A stretch of DNA of 33,568 bases. Origin: a bacterium (GTDB lineage Bacteria; Ratteibacteria; UBA8468; B48-G9; JAFGKM01). A model generated the notes under the pieces. The model searched no databases and was not told the DNA's origin. It was given only the letters and a program-made list of their open reading frames with translations. Shown here one piece after another: positions 15,564-25,000 of the stretch; positions within the stretch are counted from its first letter, which is position 1, and each line of letters begins with the position of its first letter. Position numbers and translations under genes: made by a program. The stretch covers positions 1 to 33,568 of the forward strand of contig JALNXB010000017.1 in assembly GCA_023230585.1 (NCBI GenBank), read 5' to 3'.

Positions 15564-16763
15564 TTAGCCATTCCCTTTCATTGGTTTAACTTTATATCCA
15601 CTCTCAGAACTTGGAAAACTAAATAATGGTTCGGTAATAAAAAAATCTTTATTAGATATCCAAAGTTTCAACTTTTCTGCTATATCTTTCGCACTATTAT
15701 AACTTGAAAGCGAACCGGTAGGAACCTTCTTTCCACATACCTCAATTTCACCACTTTTTAACTGCGCATAATTAACTTCCCCAAGGATTTTTCCTGTGCA
15801 GTTAGGGTAATCGTTGCTATAATCAACAATAGGGGCAAATATCTCTTCATCAGGAATAGATACCCCCCGAACTATCTCTTCGTTTAAAATAGGTATAGGT
15901 ATACCAACGCCAACAACAAGACTTGCACCGTACCCAGTAAGACTTACGCCTCTAAGGTATTGGGGAGTCATCTGTTTGAGGTCTCCTATAAGAGCAAGAG
16001 TCGCTCCACCTCCACAAAGAACCCCATTAGGGTTTCTTTTTACCGCTGGGTTAAACTGGGTTCCCCACCAAGCAACATACCCCACGCCTCCTCCAAGAAA
16101 AATTCTTGTACCAAACCCTATTGTTTTAAGGTACGGATCTTTTAAAAGAGGAGAAAGTTGCCCTGCACTACAATAGTTTGCATTACCCAGTTCGGGTTTA
16201 AGTATACCAAGATATGTATATATCGTTTTCTTTGAAAGGTTCACCGCAACATTATAGTTCTGATAGCAGTTTCTCGGGTTGAACAGAATCGCTTCATTTA
16301 TATCTTTTAAAGATAGGTTTTCAGAAATAGTTTTTTTAGGATAACAATCTGTGCCATAAGCATCTATTTCAAGGTGCACATCTTTCCCTGCTACTAACTC
16401 TTCAATAACATGCCCACCACCGTAACTGAAAGGTCCAGGATATTCTGTATTACGAGGGTCATTATCGGGTGCGGCTGTCGCACCTAAATAGACATCAACC
16501 GCAGCTATACCAGAATATGCAGGCACTTTATTAAGTGTAACTTTTCCTCCACCTATCTTAACGCGCGGATTAGAATGCCCAAAATTAAGAAAAACACCAG
16601 AGGAACACATTGGTCCAAAAGTTCCTGTAGTAACAACATCAACCTTGCTTGCTAAATCTTTAACGGATTTTTTTTTTGCAAGTTCTACTATCTCTTCAGC
16701 TGTTACAACAACTGCTTTTCCTAATTTGATTTTTTCGTTTATCTCTTCAATTGTTTTAGCCAT
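15564..16763 (-). CDS. Homocysteine biosynthesis protein (DUF39/HcyBio family, aspartate semialdehyde sulfurtransferase type)
   Basis: In methanogens this family is needed to make homocysteine directly from aspartate semialdehyde, without an O-acylhomoserine step. The 399 residues start with AKTIEEINEKI, and GTFGPMCSSGVFLNFGHSNP (47-66) has the conserved cysteine C53. A second conserved-looking cysteine, C140, lies in IDAYGTDCYPKK. The rest is Gly-rich, for example FLGGGVGYVAWWGTQ and GVLCGGGATLALIGDL. The methanogen enzyme carries C-terminal CBS domains; none is visible here. The start has AAAGAGA about 8 nt upstream, and a promoter lies about 25 nt before it (16791-16816). A NIL ferredoxin and a cysteine desulfurase follow. 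The family call is firm; the exact reaction is inferred. Confidence 0.88.
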   Translation of the reverse strand: MAKTIEEINEKIKLGKAVVVTAEEIVELAKKKSVKDLASKVDVVTTGTFGPMCSSGVFLNFGHSNPRVKIGGGKVTLNKVPAYSGIAAVDVYLGATAAPDNDPRNTEYPGPFSYGGGHVIEELVAGKDVHLEIDAYGTDCYPKKTISENLSLKDINEAILFNPRNCYQNYNVAVNLSKKTIYTYLGILKPELGNANYCSAGQLSPLLKDPYLKTIGFGTRIFLGGGVGYVAWWGTQFNPAVKRNPNGVLCGGGATLALIGDLKQMTPQYLRGVSLTGYGASLVVGVGIPIPILNEEIVRGVSIPDEEIFAPIVDYSNDYPNCTGKILGEVNYAQLKSGEIEVCGKKVPTGSLSSYNSAKDIAEKLKLWISNKDFFITEPLFSFPSSESGYKVKPMKGNG

Positions 16764-16790
16764 AAGATTGTCTCTTTATAGTTTTATATA

Positions 16791-16816
16791 ATATTTTATC
16801 ATATATGGTAAAATAT
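16791..16816 (-). promoter_or_regulatory. Promoter and candidate Rrf2 operator for the homocysteine/Fe-S operon
   Basis: A near-perfect palindrome has arms ATATTTTACCA and TGATAAAATAT (minus strand) around TAT(A), with one mismatched pair. On the minus strand TGATAAAAT is an extended -10 box, with transcription expected near 16785 and a leader of about 22 nt. The opposite strand reads TGGTAAAAT. It overlaps the last codons of the Rrf2-family regulator gene. An Rrf2 protein binding here would control its own downstream operon. That is inference; the palindrome itself is plain in the sequence. Confidence 0.5.
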
Positions 16817-17239
16817 TTCTCTTTTCTTTTCCTTCTCGTTATTCTCAGCCATATCTTTAAGGGTAGTAGAGAGCAAAATTTCTTCAATAGATTTTTTAAT
16901 CCGTTTCCATAAGTTACCAGCTTTACATTCATAATGCTGGTTACAACTCTCGTCAGTATCAAGACAAGGTACAGGAGAAAGAGAACCTTCAAGAACTGTC
17001 ACAATATCATAAGCAGTTATATCGGCAGGTTTTTTTTTAAGCATATACCCGCCCTTTGCGCCGCTTAAACTACTTACAAGCCCTGCTTTTTTCAATGCAA
17101 GCATTATATGTTCAAGGTACTGATAAGAGACATTTTGTCTTTTTGCTATATCTTTAACAAAAATTGGGGTATCTTTGTAGTTGAGAGCAAGATCTATCAT
17201 AGCCCTTAAACCATACCTTGTTCTTGTTGAAATTTTCAT
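16799..17239 (-). CDS. Rrf2-family transcriptional regulator with Fe-S cysteine motif
   Basis: Rrf2 proteins (IscR, NsrR, CymR, RirA) are dimeric winged-helix regulators that sense Fe-S status, NO, iron or cysteine supply. From the ATG at 17239 there are 146 residues. MKISTRTRYGLRAM is the typical start, and VKDIAKRQNVSYQYLEHIM (28-46) is the recognition helix-turn-helix. KGGYML (63-68) fits the wing, and C92, C99 and C105 (spacing x6, x5) form the cluster site. A frame from 17263 adds eight atypical residues and overlaps the upstream gene; GAGG 11 nt before the 17239 ATG supports the later start. It follows the Hcp/ferredoxin pair and precedes the homocysteine/Fe-S genes. Hcp next door points to nitrosative stress or Fe-S status as the signal. 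Confidence 0.92.
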   Translation of the reverse strand: MKISTRTRYGLRAMIDLALNYKDTPIFVKDIAKRQNVSYQYLEHIMLALKKAGLVSSLSGAKGGYMLKKKPADITAYDIVTVLEGSLSPVPCLDTDESCNQHYECKAGNLWKRIKKSIEEILLSTTLKDMAENNEKEKKREIFYHI

Positions 17240-17253
17240 ATATCTATTTACCT

Positions 17254-18075
17254 CTACATCCAATCTTCACTCAATACTTCCCCGTTTATACCCAGAACAA
17301 TCAACTTAAGAGGAACTTTTCTTTTAGCTTCTTTTAATCCTTGCTGAGCAATAGATAAAAAACCTTTACAACAAGGAACCTCCATTATTACTACTGTAAG
17401 AGTATTGATTTTTGCCCTATCTGCAAGTTCTGTTATCTTTTTAATATAAACGTCCTTATCAGAATCAAGTTTCGGGCAAGCCACAGCAACAGATTTTCCC
17501 TGCAAAAAACGTTTATGGAAATCCCCGCAAGCAAAAGCTGTACAGTCTGCGGCAAGAAGCACATCTTGACCTTTGAAAAAAGAAGCATCAGGAGAAATAA
17601 GATGTAACTGAACAGGCCAATGTTTTAAGAAAGAAGGCGATGTATCTTCTTGTATTACCTGCCTATCTTTTATTTCAGTTGACATAGTCCCCGGACATCC
17701 GCAACGAAGAGGAGAAGGACCTTCTTCCTCAACCTCTATTCCTTTCTCTTTAAGAACCTCCTTTGCTTCTCTTAAAAACTCTTCTTCTTGATGGTCGCTA
17801 AGATGTTTTAAATGAGCTTTAATTGTGTTTATCCCTTTAGGGATGATATTTTCCATAACCTTTCTTTCGTCATAAGGCTCTGCTTCTCTCTCTTCTGTGC
17901 TTATTGCTCCTTTAGGGCAATCTTTAATACAGGCTCCAAGCCCATCACAAAAGATATCACTTACAAGGCGCGCCTTACCATCAATAACCTGTAGAGCCCC
18001 TTCTGGGCATTCAGGTATACATAACCCGCATCCATCACATTTTTCTTCATCTATCTTTATAATTTTTCTTTTCAT
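17254..18075 (-). CDS. Ferredoxin-domain protein, Hcp partner
   Basis: The 273 residues start with a two-cluster ferredoxin domain: C13-C16-C19-C23, then C43, C49 and C53. The second motif reads CDGLGACIKDCP and lacks the usual middle cysteine, a pattern common in this Hcp-associated group, so cluster two has one non-Cys ligand or is a 3Fe form. The remaining 200 residues hold further cysteines in RCGCPG (about 124-129), ADCTAFACGD, VACPKLD and EVPCCKG, which suggests another metal or redox site. It overlaps hcp by 4 nt. Proteins of this layout often sit beside hcp in anaerobes and are thought to feed electrons to it. The exact role of the C-terminal part is unknown. Confidence 0.85.
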   Translation of the reverse strand: MKRKIIKIDEEKCDGCGLCIPECPEGALQVIDGKARLVSDIFCDGLGACIKDCPKGAISTEEREAEPYDERKVMENIIPKGINTIKAHLKHLSDHQEEEFLREAKEVLKEKGIEVEEEGPSPLRCGCPGTMSTEIKDRQVIQEDTSPSFLKHWPVQLHLISPDASFFKGQDVLLAADCTAFACGDFHKRFLQGKSVAVACPKLDSDKDVYIKKITELADRAKINTLTVVIMEVPCCKGFLSIAQQGLKEAKRKVPLKLIVLGINGEVLSEDWM

Positions 18076-19376
18076 CCAAGAATTTCCTCAATATCTTTTT
18101 GGGGTTCACCTATTGTTTTTATATCATAATTGTCAACCAGAACCTTAAGTATTTCATCATTAACCCATGCTGGCACAATAGGACCTAACCTTATCCCTTT
18201 AATTCCAAGAGCCAGCAAACTCCAGAAAATAGCCACAGCTTTCTGCTCCATCCACATCAACACATAAGATACTGGTAAACTGTTTATATCTTTTATTCCA
18301 AACAGTTCTGCCAAAGAAGACACTATATCTATAGCAACGATAGAATCGTTACATTGCCCAAGATCAATAAGTCTGGGTATACCTTCTATGTTCCCAAGTT
18401 CAAGGTCGTTCAATCTGAATTTTCCGCACGCAAGAGTTAAAACTATGGTATCAGTAGGAAGATTTTTTACAAGTTCTCTATAATACTCATTCTTTTTAGT
18501 TGGCGCATCACAACCAGCAACAAGCACAAAACGCCTAATTTTGCCTGCCTCAACAAGTTCTTTTATCTTATCTTTTGATGCCAATATAGAAGACAAAGAA
18601 AACCCTGTTGTTAAGATAGTTTCACCTTTTATTTCAGGGACTTCGGGCAAACTTTTTGCTGTCTCTATCAATTCTGTAAAATCGTATCCACCTATATGTT
18701 TTACACCAGGCACTCCTGTAATACCTGCGGTAAACAGTCTATCCCTATACCCATCTCTTGGCATTAAAACACAATTAGAGGTTGCAAGATAGGCAAAAGG
18801 ATATTCAGAAAACAAACTCTTCTGGTCATACCAAGCCTTACCAAGGTTACCAGCAAGATGAGAATATTTTTTTATTTTAGGATACCCATGTGCAGGGAGA
18901 AGTTCAGAGTGGGTATATACATTTATTCCTGTACCTTCAGTCTGTTGTAACAAAGCATCCAGAGCCTTTAAACTATGACCGGTAGCTATAATCCCTCTAC
19001 CTTTCCTGGTTCCTGTTTCAACTTTTGTAGGTTCTGGTTCACCATAAGTTTCAATATGGGCTTTCTTTAGGAGTCTCATTGCTTCAATATTTACTCTTCC
19101 AGCTTCAAGACCTGCTTCAACAAATCTTTGGGAATCAAAATTAACATTGGTAAGGGTAGAGTAAAGAGATTTAGCGAGAAAACTCTCCGCATCCTTATCT
19201 CTATAACCCAATTCTCCAGCATGATAAAGATAAGCAGAAACCCCTTTAAGCGCAAAAATCAAATTATCTTGAAGCCTTGCCGTGGTAGGCGTTTTACCAC
19301 AGACTCCAGAGTTGGTGCAACCTTTACCTCCGACCGTCTGAGAGCATTGATAACAAAACATTTTTAACTCTTCCAT
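18072..19376 (-). CDS. hcp: Hybrid cluster protein (class III Hcp, hydroxylamine/NO reductase type)
   Basis: Hcp contains a hybrid Fe-S-O cluster and reduces hydroxylamine in vitro; in vivo it is tied to NO detoxification. The N-terminal 4Fe-4S motif is C8-C11-C20-C26 (MFCYQCSQT..). Likely hybrid-cluster ligands lie in ATGHS, TSNCVLM, AGCDAPTKKNEYY, LACGKF and WMEQKAV. At 434 residues it is much shorter than the roughly 550-residue class I and II proteins, so it fits the compact class III found in thermophiles and archaea. The start is supported by AGGAGGGG 5 nt upstream; a later Met (residue 6) is possible. It heads the run, with a strong promoter at 19423-19450. Confidence 0.95.
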   Translation of the reverse strand: MEELKMFCYQCSQTVGGKGCTNSGVCGKTPTTARLQDNLIFALKGVSAYLYHAGELGYRDKDAESFLAKSLYSTLTNVNFDSQRFVEAGLEAGRVNIEAMRLLKKAHIETYGEPEPTKVETGTRKGRGIIATGHSLKALDALLQQTEGTGINVYTHSELLPAHGYPKIKKYSHLAGNLGKAWYDQKSLFSEYPFAYLATSNCVLMPRDGYRDRLFTAGITGVPGVKHIGGYDFTELIETAKSLPEVPEIKGETILTTGFSLSSILASKDKIKELVEAGKIRRFVLVAGCDAPTKKNEYYRELVKNLPTDTIVLTLACGKFRLNDLELGNIEGIPRLIDLGQCNDSIVAIDIVSSLAELFGIKDINSLPVSYVLMWMEQKAVAIFWSLLALGIKGIRLGPIVPAWVNDEILKVLVDNYDIKTIGEPQKDIEEILG

Positions 19377-19395
19377 TTCTCCCCTCCTGTATATT

Positions 19396-19450
19396 TATTA
19401 CTATTCTTATCAACTTAGTAATATATTACCTTCAATTTAATAATTGTCAA
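19396..19450 (-). promoter_or_regulatory. hcp promoter with an adjoining perfect inverted repeat
   Basis: On the minus strand TTGACA (19450-19445) and TAATAT (19428-19423) are spaced by 16 nt, close to the sigma-70 consensus. Just downstream, TATTACTA and TAGTAATA (19423-19396) form perfect 8-bp arms around a 12-nt centre, covering the expected transcription start. This is a good place for a repressor site. The arms do not match the known HcpR or NsrR boxes that I recall, nor the palindrome at 16791-16816. Confidence 0.6.
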
Positions 19451-19811
19451 CAGATAAATAATTTTTTCTATAATAAGAATTTTTACAATCTTTTCAACGT
19501 GCAACTCACGTTTTATACTTTCTATCCCTCGGGGATACTCGGGATAAGATCCGGAATGACAAATAAGGGGAAGTCTCATCTTTTATCGTTACGGCTTTCG
19601 TTTTTGGTTAAGTTGCTAACTGCCCCTCCACCTACGCTACAATACAAGCTTCGGCGGACAAGCCTCATCCCATTAACCTATCTGCAAACTCTTGGGGACT
19701 TACTACCCCAAACATCCCTCAAGGGGAGAAGGCAAAAAGAGGGAGGTGTGTGCGCCATAGTACCAGAGTGAGTAAATAACACCCCATACTGCTTTTCTTT
19801 TATGCTCTTAT
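19451..19811. repeat. Intergenic repeat island 4
   Basis: After the hcp promoter no gene is supported. Phrases such as ATCCCTCGGGGATACTCGGGAT and GATCCGGAATGACA resemble the other islands. Positions 19751-19789 match 33413-33450 in inverted orientation (GTATGGGGTGT, then ACTCACTCTGG, then GGCGCA), with a 3-nt indel and a few changes. A 90-residue open frame covers 19499-19771 on the plus strand, but it is made of repeat sequence. The 735-residue gene ends at 19812. Confidence 0.7.
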
Positions 19812-22019
19812 TTAACGATAAATAGTTCGTATTCTTTGTGCAAACTCTTGTTTCTGTTTAGGAGTAACCCCTTCCATAGATAAAATTTTTTCATATTCTT
19901 CCTTTGCTTTTGCATAATTGAGTTCTCCCCTAAACATTTCAGCAATTTTTTCTTGCGCTTTTATTTTATGGTAAGAACTTGCTTCTTTCATAGACAGAAT
20001 TTTGTTATACTGGTCTTTTGCCTGTTTATAATTCTGCTCAATAGCGTAACTGTCCCCTATTAAAAAAAGCGCAGATATTTTTTCATCAACACCTACTCCT
20101 TTAACATCAAAAGCCTTTTGATACTCTTTTCTTGCGTTGTTAAACTGGTCTTCAACAATATAAATATCACCAATTTTTATGTATGTAACAGATCTCTGTC
20201 GAGGAGTTGCGGTTTCTAATTCAAAAACTTTTTGATACTCTTTTTTTGCCTCAACATATTTATCTTCTGAAAATAGAGAATCGCCATTCCTTATATATTC
20301 TGCAGGTCTATTTACTCCAATTTTATTTTCAACCTCTTTTACCATCTTTGCATCAAGTTTGCCTTTCCCTGTTTCCAAAAATAGTAGATAATATTCTTCT
20401 GCTTTTTCCTTATCTCCTGCCTTCCAAAAACTATCTCCAAAAAGTTTACACCGTTCTGCATAAGCAAGAACTATTTTTGAGGTTAACCTACCAACTTTTG
20501 GGTAGTTTTCTTCAACCCAGTCAAACATTTCGTCATACATTTGCCTTTCTTTTTCATAGTTACCTTCTCTGCTATAAAGATCTCCTACCTTTATTAGAGC
20601 AGGTTTTACTGTATTCCAAGCATTCACACCTACATCAACAATCTGCAAAAGGTATTCTCTGGCTTTATCATAATTTTTTTCTGTTAAATAGGTTTCAGCA
20701 ATACTGTTAAGCAGAGATGTTCTGCTCCAACTATTCACATCTTCCACATTTAAAGCCCTAAGATAAAATTCACGCGCTTTATCATAATTTTTCTCGTTTC
20801 TATATATGCTACCTACCTTCCAATTAGCATCAAGTTTATCAACAAAAGTAAGCCCTCTCATTGATAAAACCTTCAAATATGCTTCCTCAGCTTTCCTGCT
20901 ATCTTTTGCAAGCAAGTATGTATCACCAAGTTTAAATTGGGTAGCCACCTTAACAATGTCGCCCGCCAATTCCATATTTAATGTTTCTTCAAGAGACACT
21001 ATTGCCTGAGGATAGTTTCTTTCTTGTAACCAGGTATCAGATATTTCTTGTTGAGCCCTAACCTTTACTGAATTAGATTCTTTCCCCATTTTTAAAATCT
21101 TACTAAGTTCACCTCTTGCTTTATCATACTCTTTTAACTTAATATAACTCTCAGAAATTTTAAATATAGTACTAAGTTTTGTTTCAATATCAGGGTTTTC
21201 TGCTCCAACAATACTGTTAAGGACTTCTATTTCTTGAGCAAAGTTTTTTTCGTTTTGGTAAGTTTCAGAAATTTTTAGAAGTACATCTAATCTCTCTTGT
21301 TTTTCTTTTGTTAAATCTAATCCCGTTAAATAATCCTGACGAGCTCCAGAAAAATCGTTCTTTTCAAATTTCTTATTCCCTTCTATCCACGCATCCTTAA
21401 AATTTAGCCAGGTTGAAGGCCTTTTATGTATCAATGAAATATCGTCAAAGTAAGCACCTGTGTTACTAGTAATAGCAAACTTCACAGAGTTAACTCGCAT
21501 ACCTCTACTCTCGTCTGGTATTTTTATTGTACCTGTATGTTTTGTCCATTCTGATTCTGTTTTTACGCTAAAAAAGCCAGAACCTGCAAACAATGTTTTA
21601 ACTTTTTCGCCTATTGAATAATAGTATAGATAAACATCTATTGGCTTTTTGTTAGGGTCTTTAACATAAAGGCTTATCTCTATCTCATCACCTGCGGTAA
21701 CACCAAATACAGAGTTTTGAGCAAAATGTCCTGCAACATATACACAGTTGTTACCGCTATAAGATTGTTTGCTATCGGTAATCAGTCGGTATTCAGGATT
21801 TGGCACTTTTATCCCTATATTAGGTCGCCACCCTTCAGGTAAAACGAGAGGTTCTTCATATTTCCAGCCAGCGCTCTGTAAAATCTTATGGTAACCTTCT
21901 TTTTCTGGCACTACATAAGTTTTTTCAAATCCAGGGTTAACCAACTCTGCTTTGACAGAAAAAACTGTAATAAAAATCAAAACACATACCAATAAAATAG
22001 ATTTTTTTATTCCTTTCAT
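19812..22019 (-). CDS. Exported TPR protein with N-terminal carbohydrate-binding-like domain
   Basis: The 735 residues begin with a signal peptide (KKSILLVCVLIFITVFSVKA, cleavage near 24). Residues 25-200 open with ELVNPGFE and contain SYSGNNCVYV and GAYFDDISL, a layout like CBM4/9-type jelly-roll domains. The rest is a strikingly regular TPR-like array. Six units of exactly 38 residues run from 250 to 477, each opening like ISETY/IAETY with NYDKAREFY in the first helix pair. Four more cover 578-729. The usual TPR is 34 residues. No membrane anchor or sorting signal is seen at the C-terminus. The start has AAGGGAGG 5 nt upstream. It follows the 1126-residue gene by 45 nt and shares its repeat type, so the two are probably an operon. 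No enzyme activity can be assigned. Confidence 0.82.
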   Translation of the reverse strand: MKGIKKSILLVCVLIFITVFSVKAELVNPGFEKTYVVPEKEGYHKILQSAGWKYEEPLVLPEGWRPNIGIKVPNPEYRLITDSKQSYSGNNCVYVAGHFAQNSVFGVTAGDEIEISLYVKDPNKKPIDVYLYYYSIGEKVKTLFAGSGFFSVKTESEWTKHTGTIKIPDESRGMRVNSVKFAITSNTGAYFDDISLIHKRPSTWLNFKDAWIEGNKKFEKNDFSGARQDYLTGLDLTKEKQERLDVLLKISETYQNEKNFAQEIEVLNSIVGAENPDIETKLSTIFKISESYIKLKEYDKARGELSKILKMGKESNSVKVRAQQEISDTWLQERNYPQAIVSLEETLNMELAGDIVKVATQFKLGDTYLLAKDSRKAEEAYLKVLSMRGLTFVDKLDANWKVGSIYRNEKNYDKAREFYLRALNVEDVNSWSRTSLLNSIAETYLTEKNYDKAREYLLQIVDVGVNAWNTVKPALIKVGDLYSREGNYEKERQMYDEMFDWVEENYPKVGRLTSKIVLAYAERCKLFGDSFWKAGDKEKAEEYYLLFLETGKGKLDAKMVKEVENKIGVNRPAEYIRNGDSLFSEDKYVEAKKEYQKVFELETATPRQRSVTYIKIGDIYIVEDQFNNARKEYQKAFDVKGVGVDEKISALFLIGDSYAIEQNYKQAKDQYNKILSMKEASSYHKIKAQEKIAEMFRGELNYAKAKEEYEKILSMEGVTPKQKQEFAQRIRTIYR

Positions 22020-22064
22020 ATTGCCTCCCTTATTTCTATTTGCTATTTCAATAATACTAAATGA

Positions 22065-25000
22065 TTATTTAAACTTAATAACTCCAGCGTTATCAACTCG
22101 CCAGATATGCGCTCCTGTGGCTACCCAAGCATACCATCCATCTCTCATACTACTACCAATATTAAACCTACAAGTTTTGTTATCTTTAAGTTCTATATTC
22201 AAAATAGAAAGAGGGAGCCTCCATTCCGCTGTCCAATGGCTGGTCTCTTTATCAATAACTACCGATTTATATTCTACCTGCTTTTTAATGTTACTTATTA
22301 TATCGGTTGGTATATTAAATAGATTGTGCACAACAAATTTACCATCAGGTTTTCCAGTAAACACATATAACGGTCCAGTTGGCACACCTTCTTGCCACCA
22401 CGCATCTTTACCTACAGCACCTTCAATAGTAAACTCATGAGCTGCATAAGAAATTTCTTTTGGTAAACCTTCCTTCCACCGGTCAGGCAGAGATTCTATA
22501 CCAAGATATATATTCTCTTCATCGTAAGTTATCCACAAATAACTACCAGATTTTTCTCTCTTTATTCCCTTCTGATGTTCTTCCATAACCGATATCGCTC
22601 TATTTTTATCAAGTCCAAACCATTCTTCTTTATTAAGAGTGCCATCGATTTTTATAGGATTTACTCTTTTTACTACTTCATACTCTTGCTCCCTACTAAC
22701 CCTTGCTAACGTTGGAAACTTTGAAGCCACATCTTCAACAGGTGTTTGCCATTCTGGTTTATAATACTTTCCTGCTGGAGATTTTTTTACTGGCCAAGTT
22801 ACTCTCAACTCGTCTTTATACAACCCTATATCTTCAAAAGGTATAGAGTTATGCTCTATGTTCCCATAAACTGGTGAACCTGCTCTAATAGTAAAATCCA
22901 ATGTTTCAGGGTTAATAAAAAACGGAGTAAAACTATCAATATTGTTACCGATAAAATTACCAGAATAAAGGTCGTCGTTAATATTCATAAACTTGCCACC
23001 TATATTTATATTTCTCAGTTGAGGATACATCACAGACCAAGGCGGTTGACGATACTTAATATTAGAAAGTATATTATTCTTCCAATACTTCACTCGTTCG
23101 GTAGTTTTTAAGACATATATCCTGTTACCAAATATTAGAGAGGTATTGTTATCAACAAAAATATTGTCCTCAATTCTTGAATCTGAACCATGAGTAAATA
23201 CACCAGTTCCAGTACACCGATAAATAATATTACCAACAATCGTTTGCCCAGCATTTAGAGCATCTATATAAATTCCATTTATTCCAGGGTTAGGATAAGG
23301 TACTTCTGAAGAGTGTTCTGTTATGTGATGCAAGAAGTTATACCTAAGGATATTTCCTCTATTCATAAGATACCTTGGTTCTCCATAAATATATATAACT
23401 CCAGCATCTCTGGCTTCAGAAACAACATCGTATATCTCATTATACTCTACTATATGATTGTTGTAATCCATCAATATCGCTTGATGTGAACTGTCTGAAA
23501 TAAGATTATGAGAAACCCTATTACCAATACCAAACAACCTAACAGCAGGTCTATATCCACCATCAAACCTGTTAAAACGTGTTATATGGTTATTCTCCAC
23601 ATAGTGCCTTGAAGGTATAAGTTTCTTCCAATTCCCTCCGTCAACCCGTACCCCTCCTTCACCAACATCACATATATCGCACCCAACCACTCCGTTACGC
23701 CAACCTTTTTCCAAAGAAAGCCCGTACTGCCCAACATTTCGTACCTTACACCCAGCAATCAGATTATCGTTACCTCCATTTATTGATATACCATTTCGCC
23801 AACCACCCTCAAATGTTAACCCATTAAATATTATATTTGTTGTTTCGTTTAGAGTTAACAATGCTTCATCAAGAATAGATACAATTATTTCTCGCCCTTC
23901 TATTATGTCTGGTGGGTAAAAATAGAGTTTACCTTCTTCTCTATCCACATAAAACTCGCCCGGCATAGATATTTCAGACAATAGATTATAAAATTTATAT
24001 GGCACGTTGTTATATATAGGTATGCCATAATGAGGGTTCGCTTTTAAAAACCTTACATCTGGCGCTAAAAAGAGAGTCTTCTCTTCGAAATTTATTTCTG
24101 TTACTTTTGTATGAACTCTCTGCCAAGGTTGATTGAAATACCCAGTTATCCATATCTCTTTCTCTTCCTTCCATCTGTTAGGTCTATCCTCTATATATTG
24201 GAAACTACCTTGTTGAGGCAAAATATCTCTTGCGTGATAACCAGCACCTCCTTGAGTTTTAAGCCGAGTTTTACACCACCCTTCATCAGGCCAGTATGCT
24301 AAAGACATAGGTTTGGTATCAAAAAAAAGTTCCATAGCTCCATTCCGTTCTACATTGTACTGTTGCCCTCTATTTAGAAGGTTTCCATAATCGTTTATAC
24401 CTACCTCTTTAAGGTCTGATACCCATACCTTAGTTTTTACTTCTTTGGGCAACTGTCTTATTATTTTAGGGTCCTTAAGAGGTTTAAAGTTGGTAACCTG
24501 TTTACCTCCAATTATCCGCACCTCTTCGCCTGGAAAACTTCTGTATACAATAGGTGCTCCTTCTTCACCTGAATCCTCTTCATTAAACCTTAGCCCTTCT
24601 GTAATAAAATATTTGCCACCACGCAAATATACTGTAATACCGCCTTGAGGCATACCTGTGGTCTTTTTAATAGATTGTATTTCTGCTTGAGCTCTTTTGA
24701 TTGTTTGGAATGGAGAGGTTTTTGTACCTTTATTGGTATCTCTACCTTTTAAAGAAACATATATGTGATACTTTGGACTATTGACACGTTCTACCCGTTT
24801 TTCTCTTATACTCTTTTCTATTTCTCCTTCCTTTAAACCCTCTATATTCTCTAAACGGTCAACAAGATCTAATCTGTGGTTTTCATTTAGGTTTTTATTT
24901 GCCTCTTCCTGCCTCAAAAGAAGTTCATACACATCTTCTGCTTTCTGATATTTTCTCTCAAGTCGGTAGGTATCTCCTATATACATCTCTGCTTTAAATA

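Noticed and set aside
19499..19771. 90-residue plus-strand open frame
   Set aside because: It is made of repeat-island sequence and has no recognisable protein pattern or ribosome site.
20207..20710. 167-residue plus-strand open frame
   Set aside because: It is the antisense of the TPR array; the periodic repeats create open antisense frames, and the product is Leu/Phe/Tyr-rich noise.
21952..22440. 162-residue plus-strand open frame
   Set aside because: It is antisense across two well-supported genes and their junction, with no family features.
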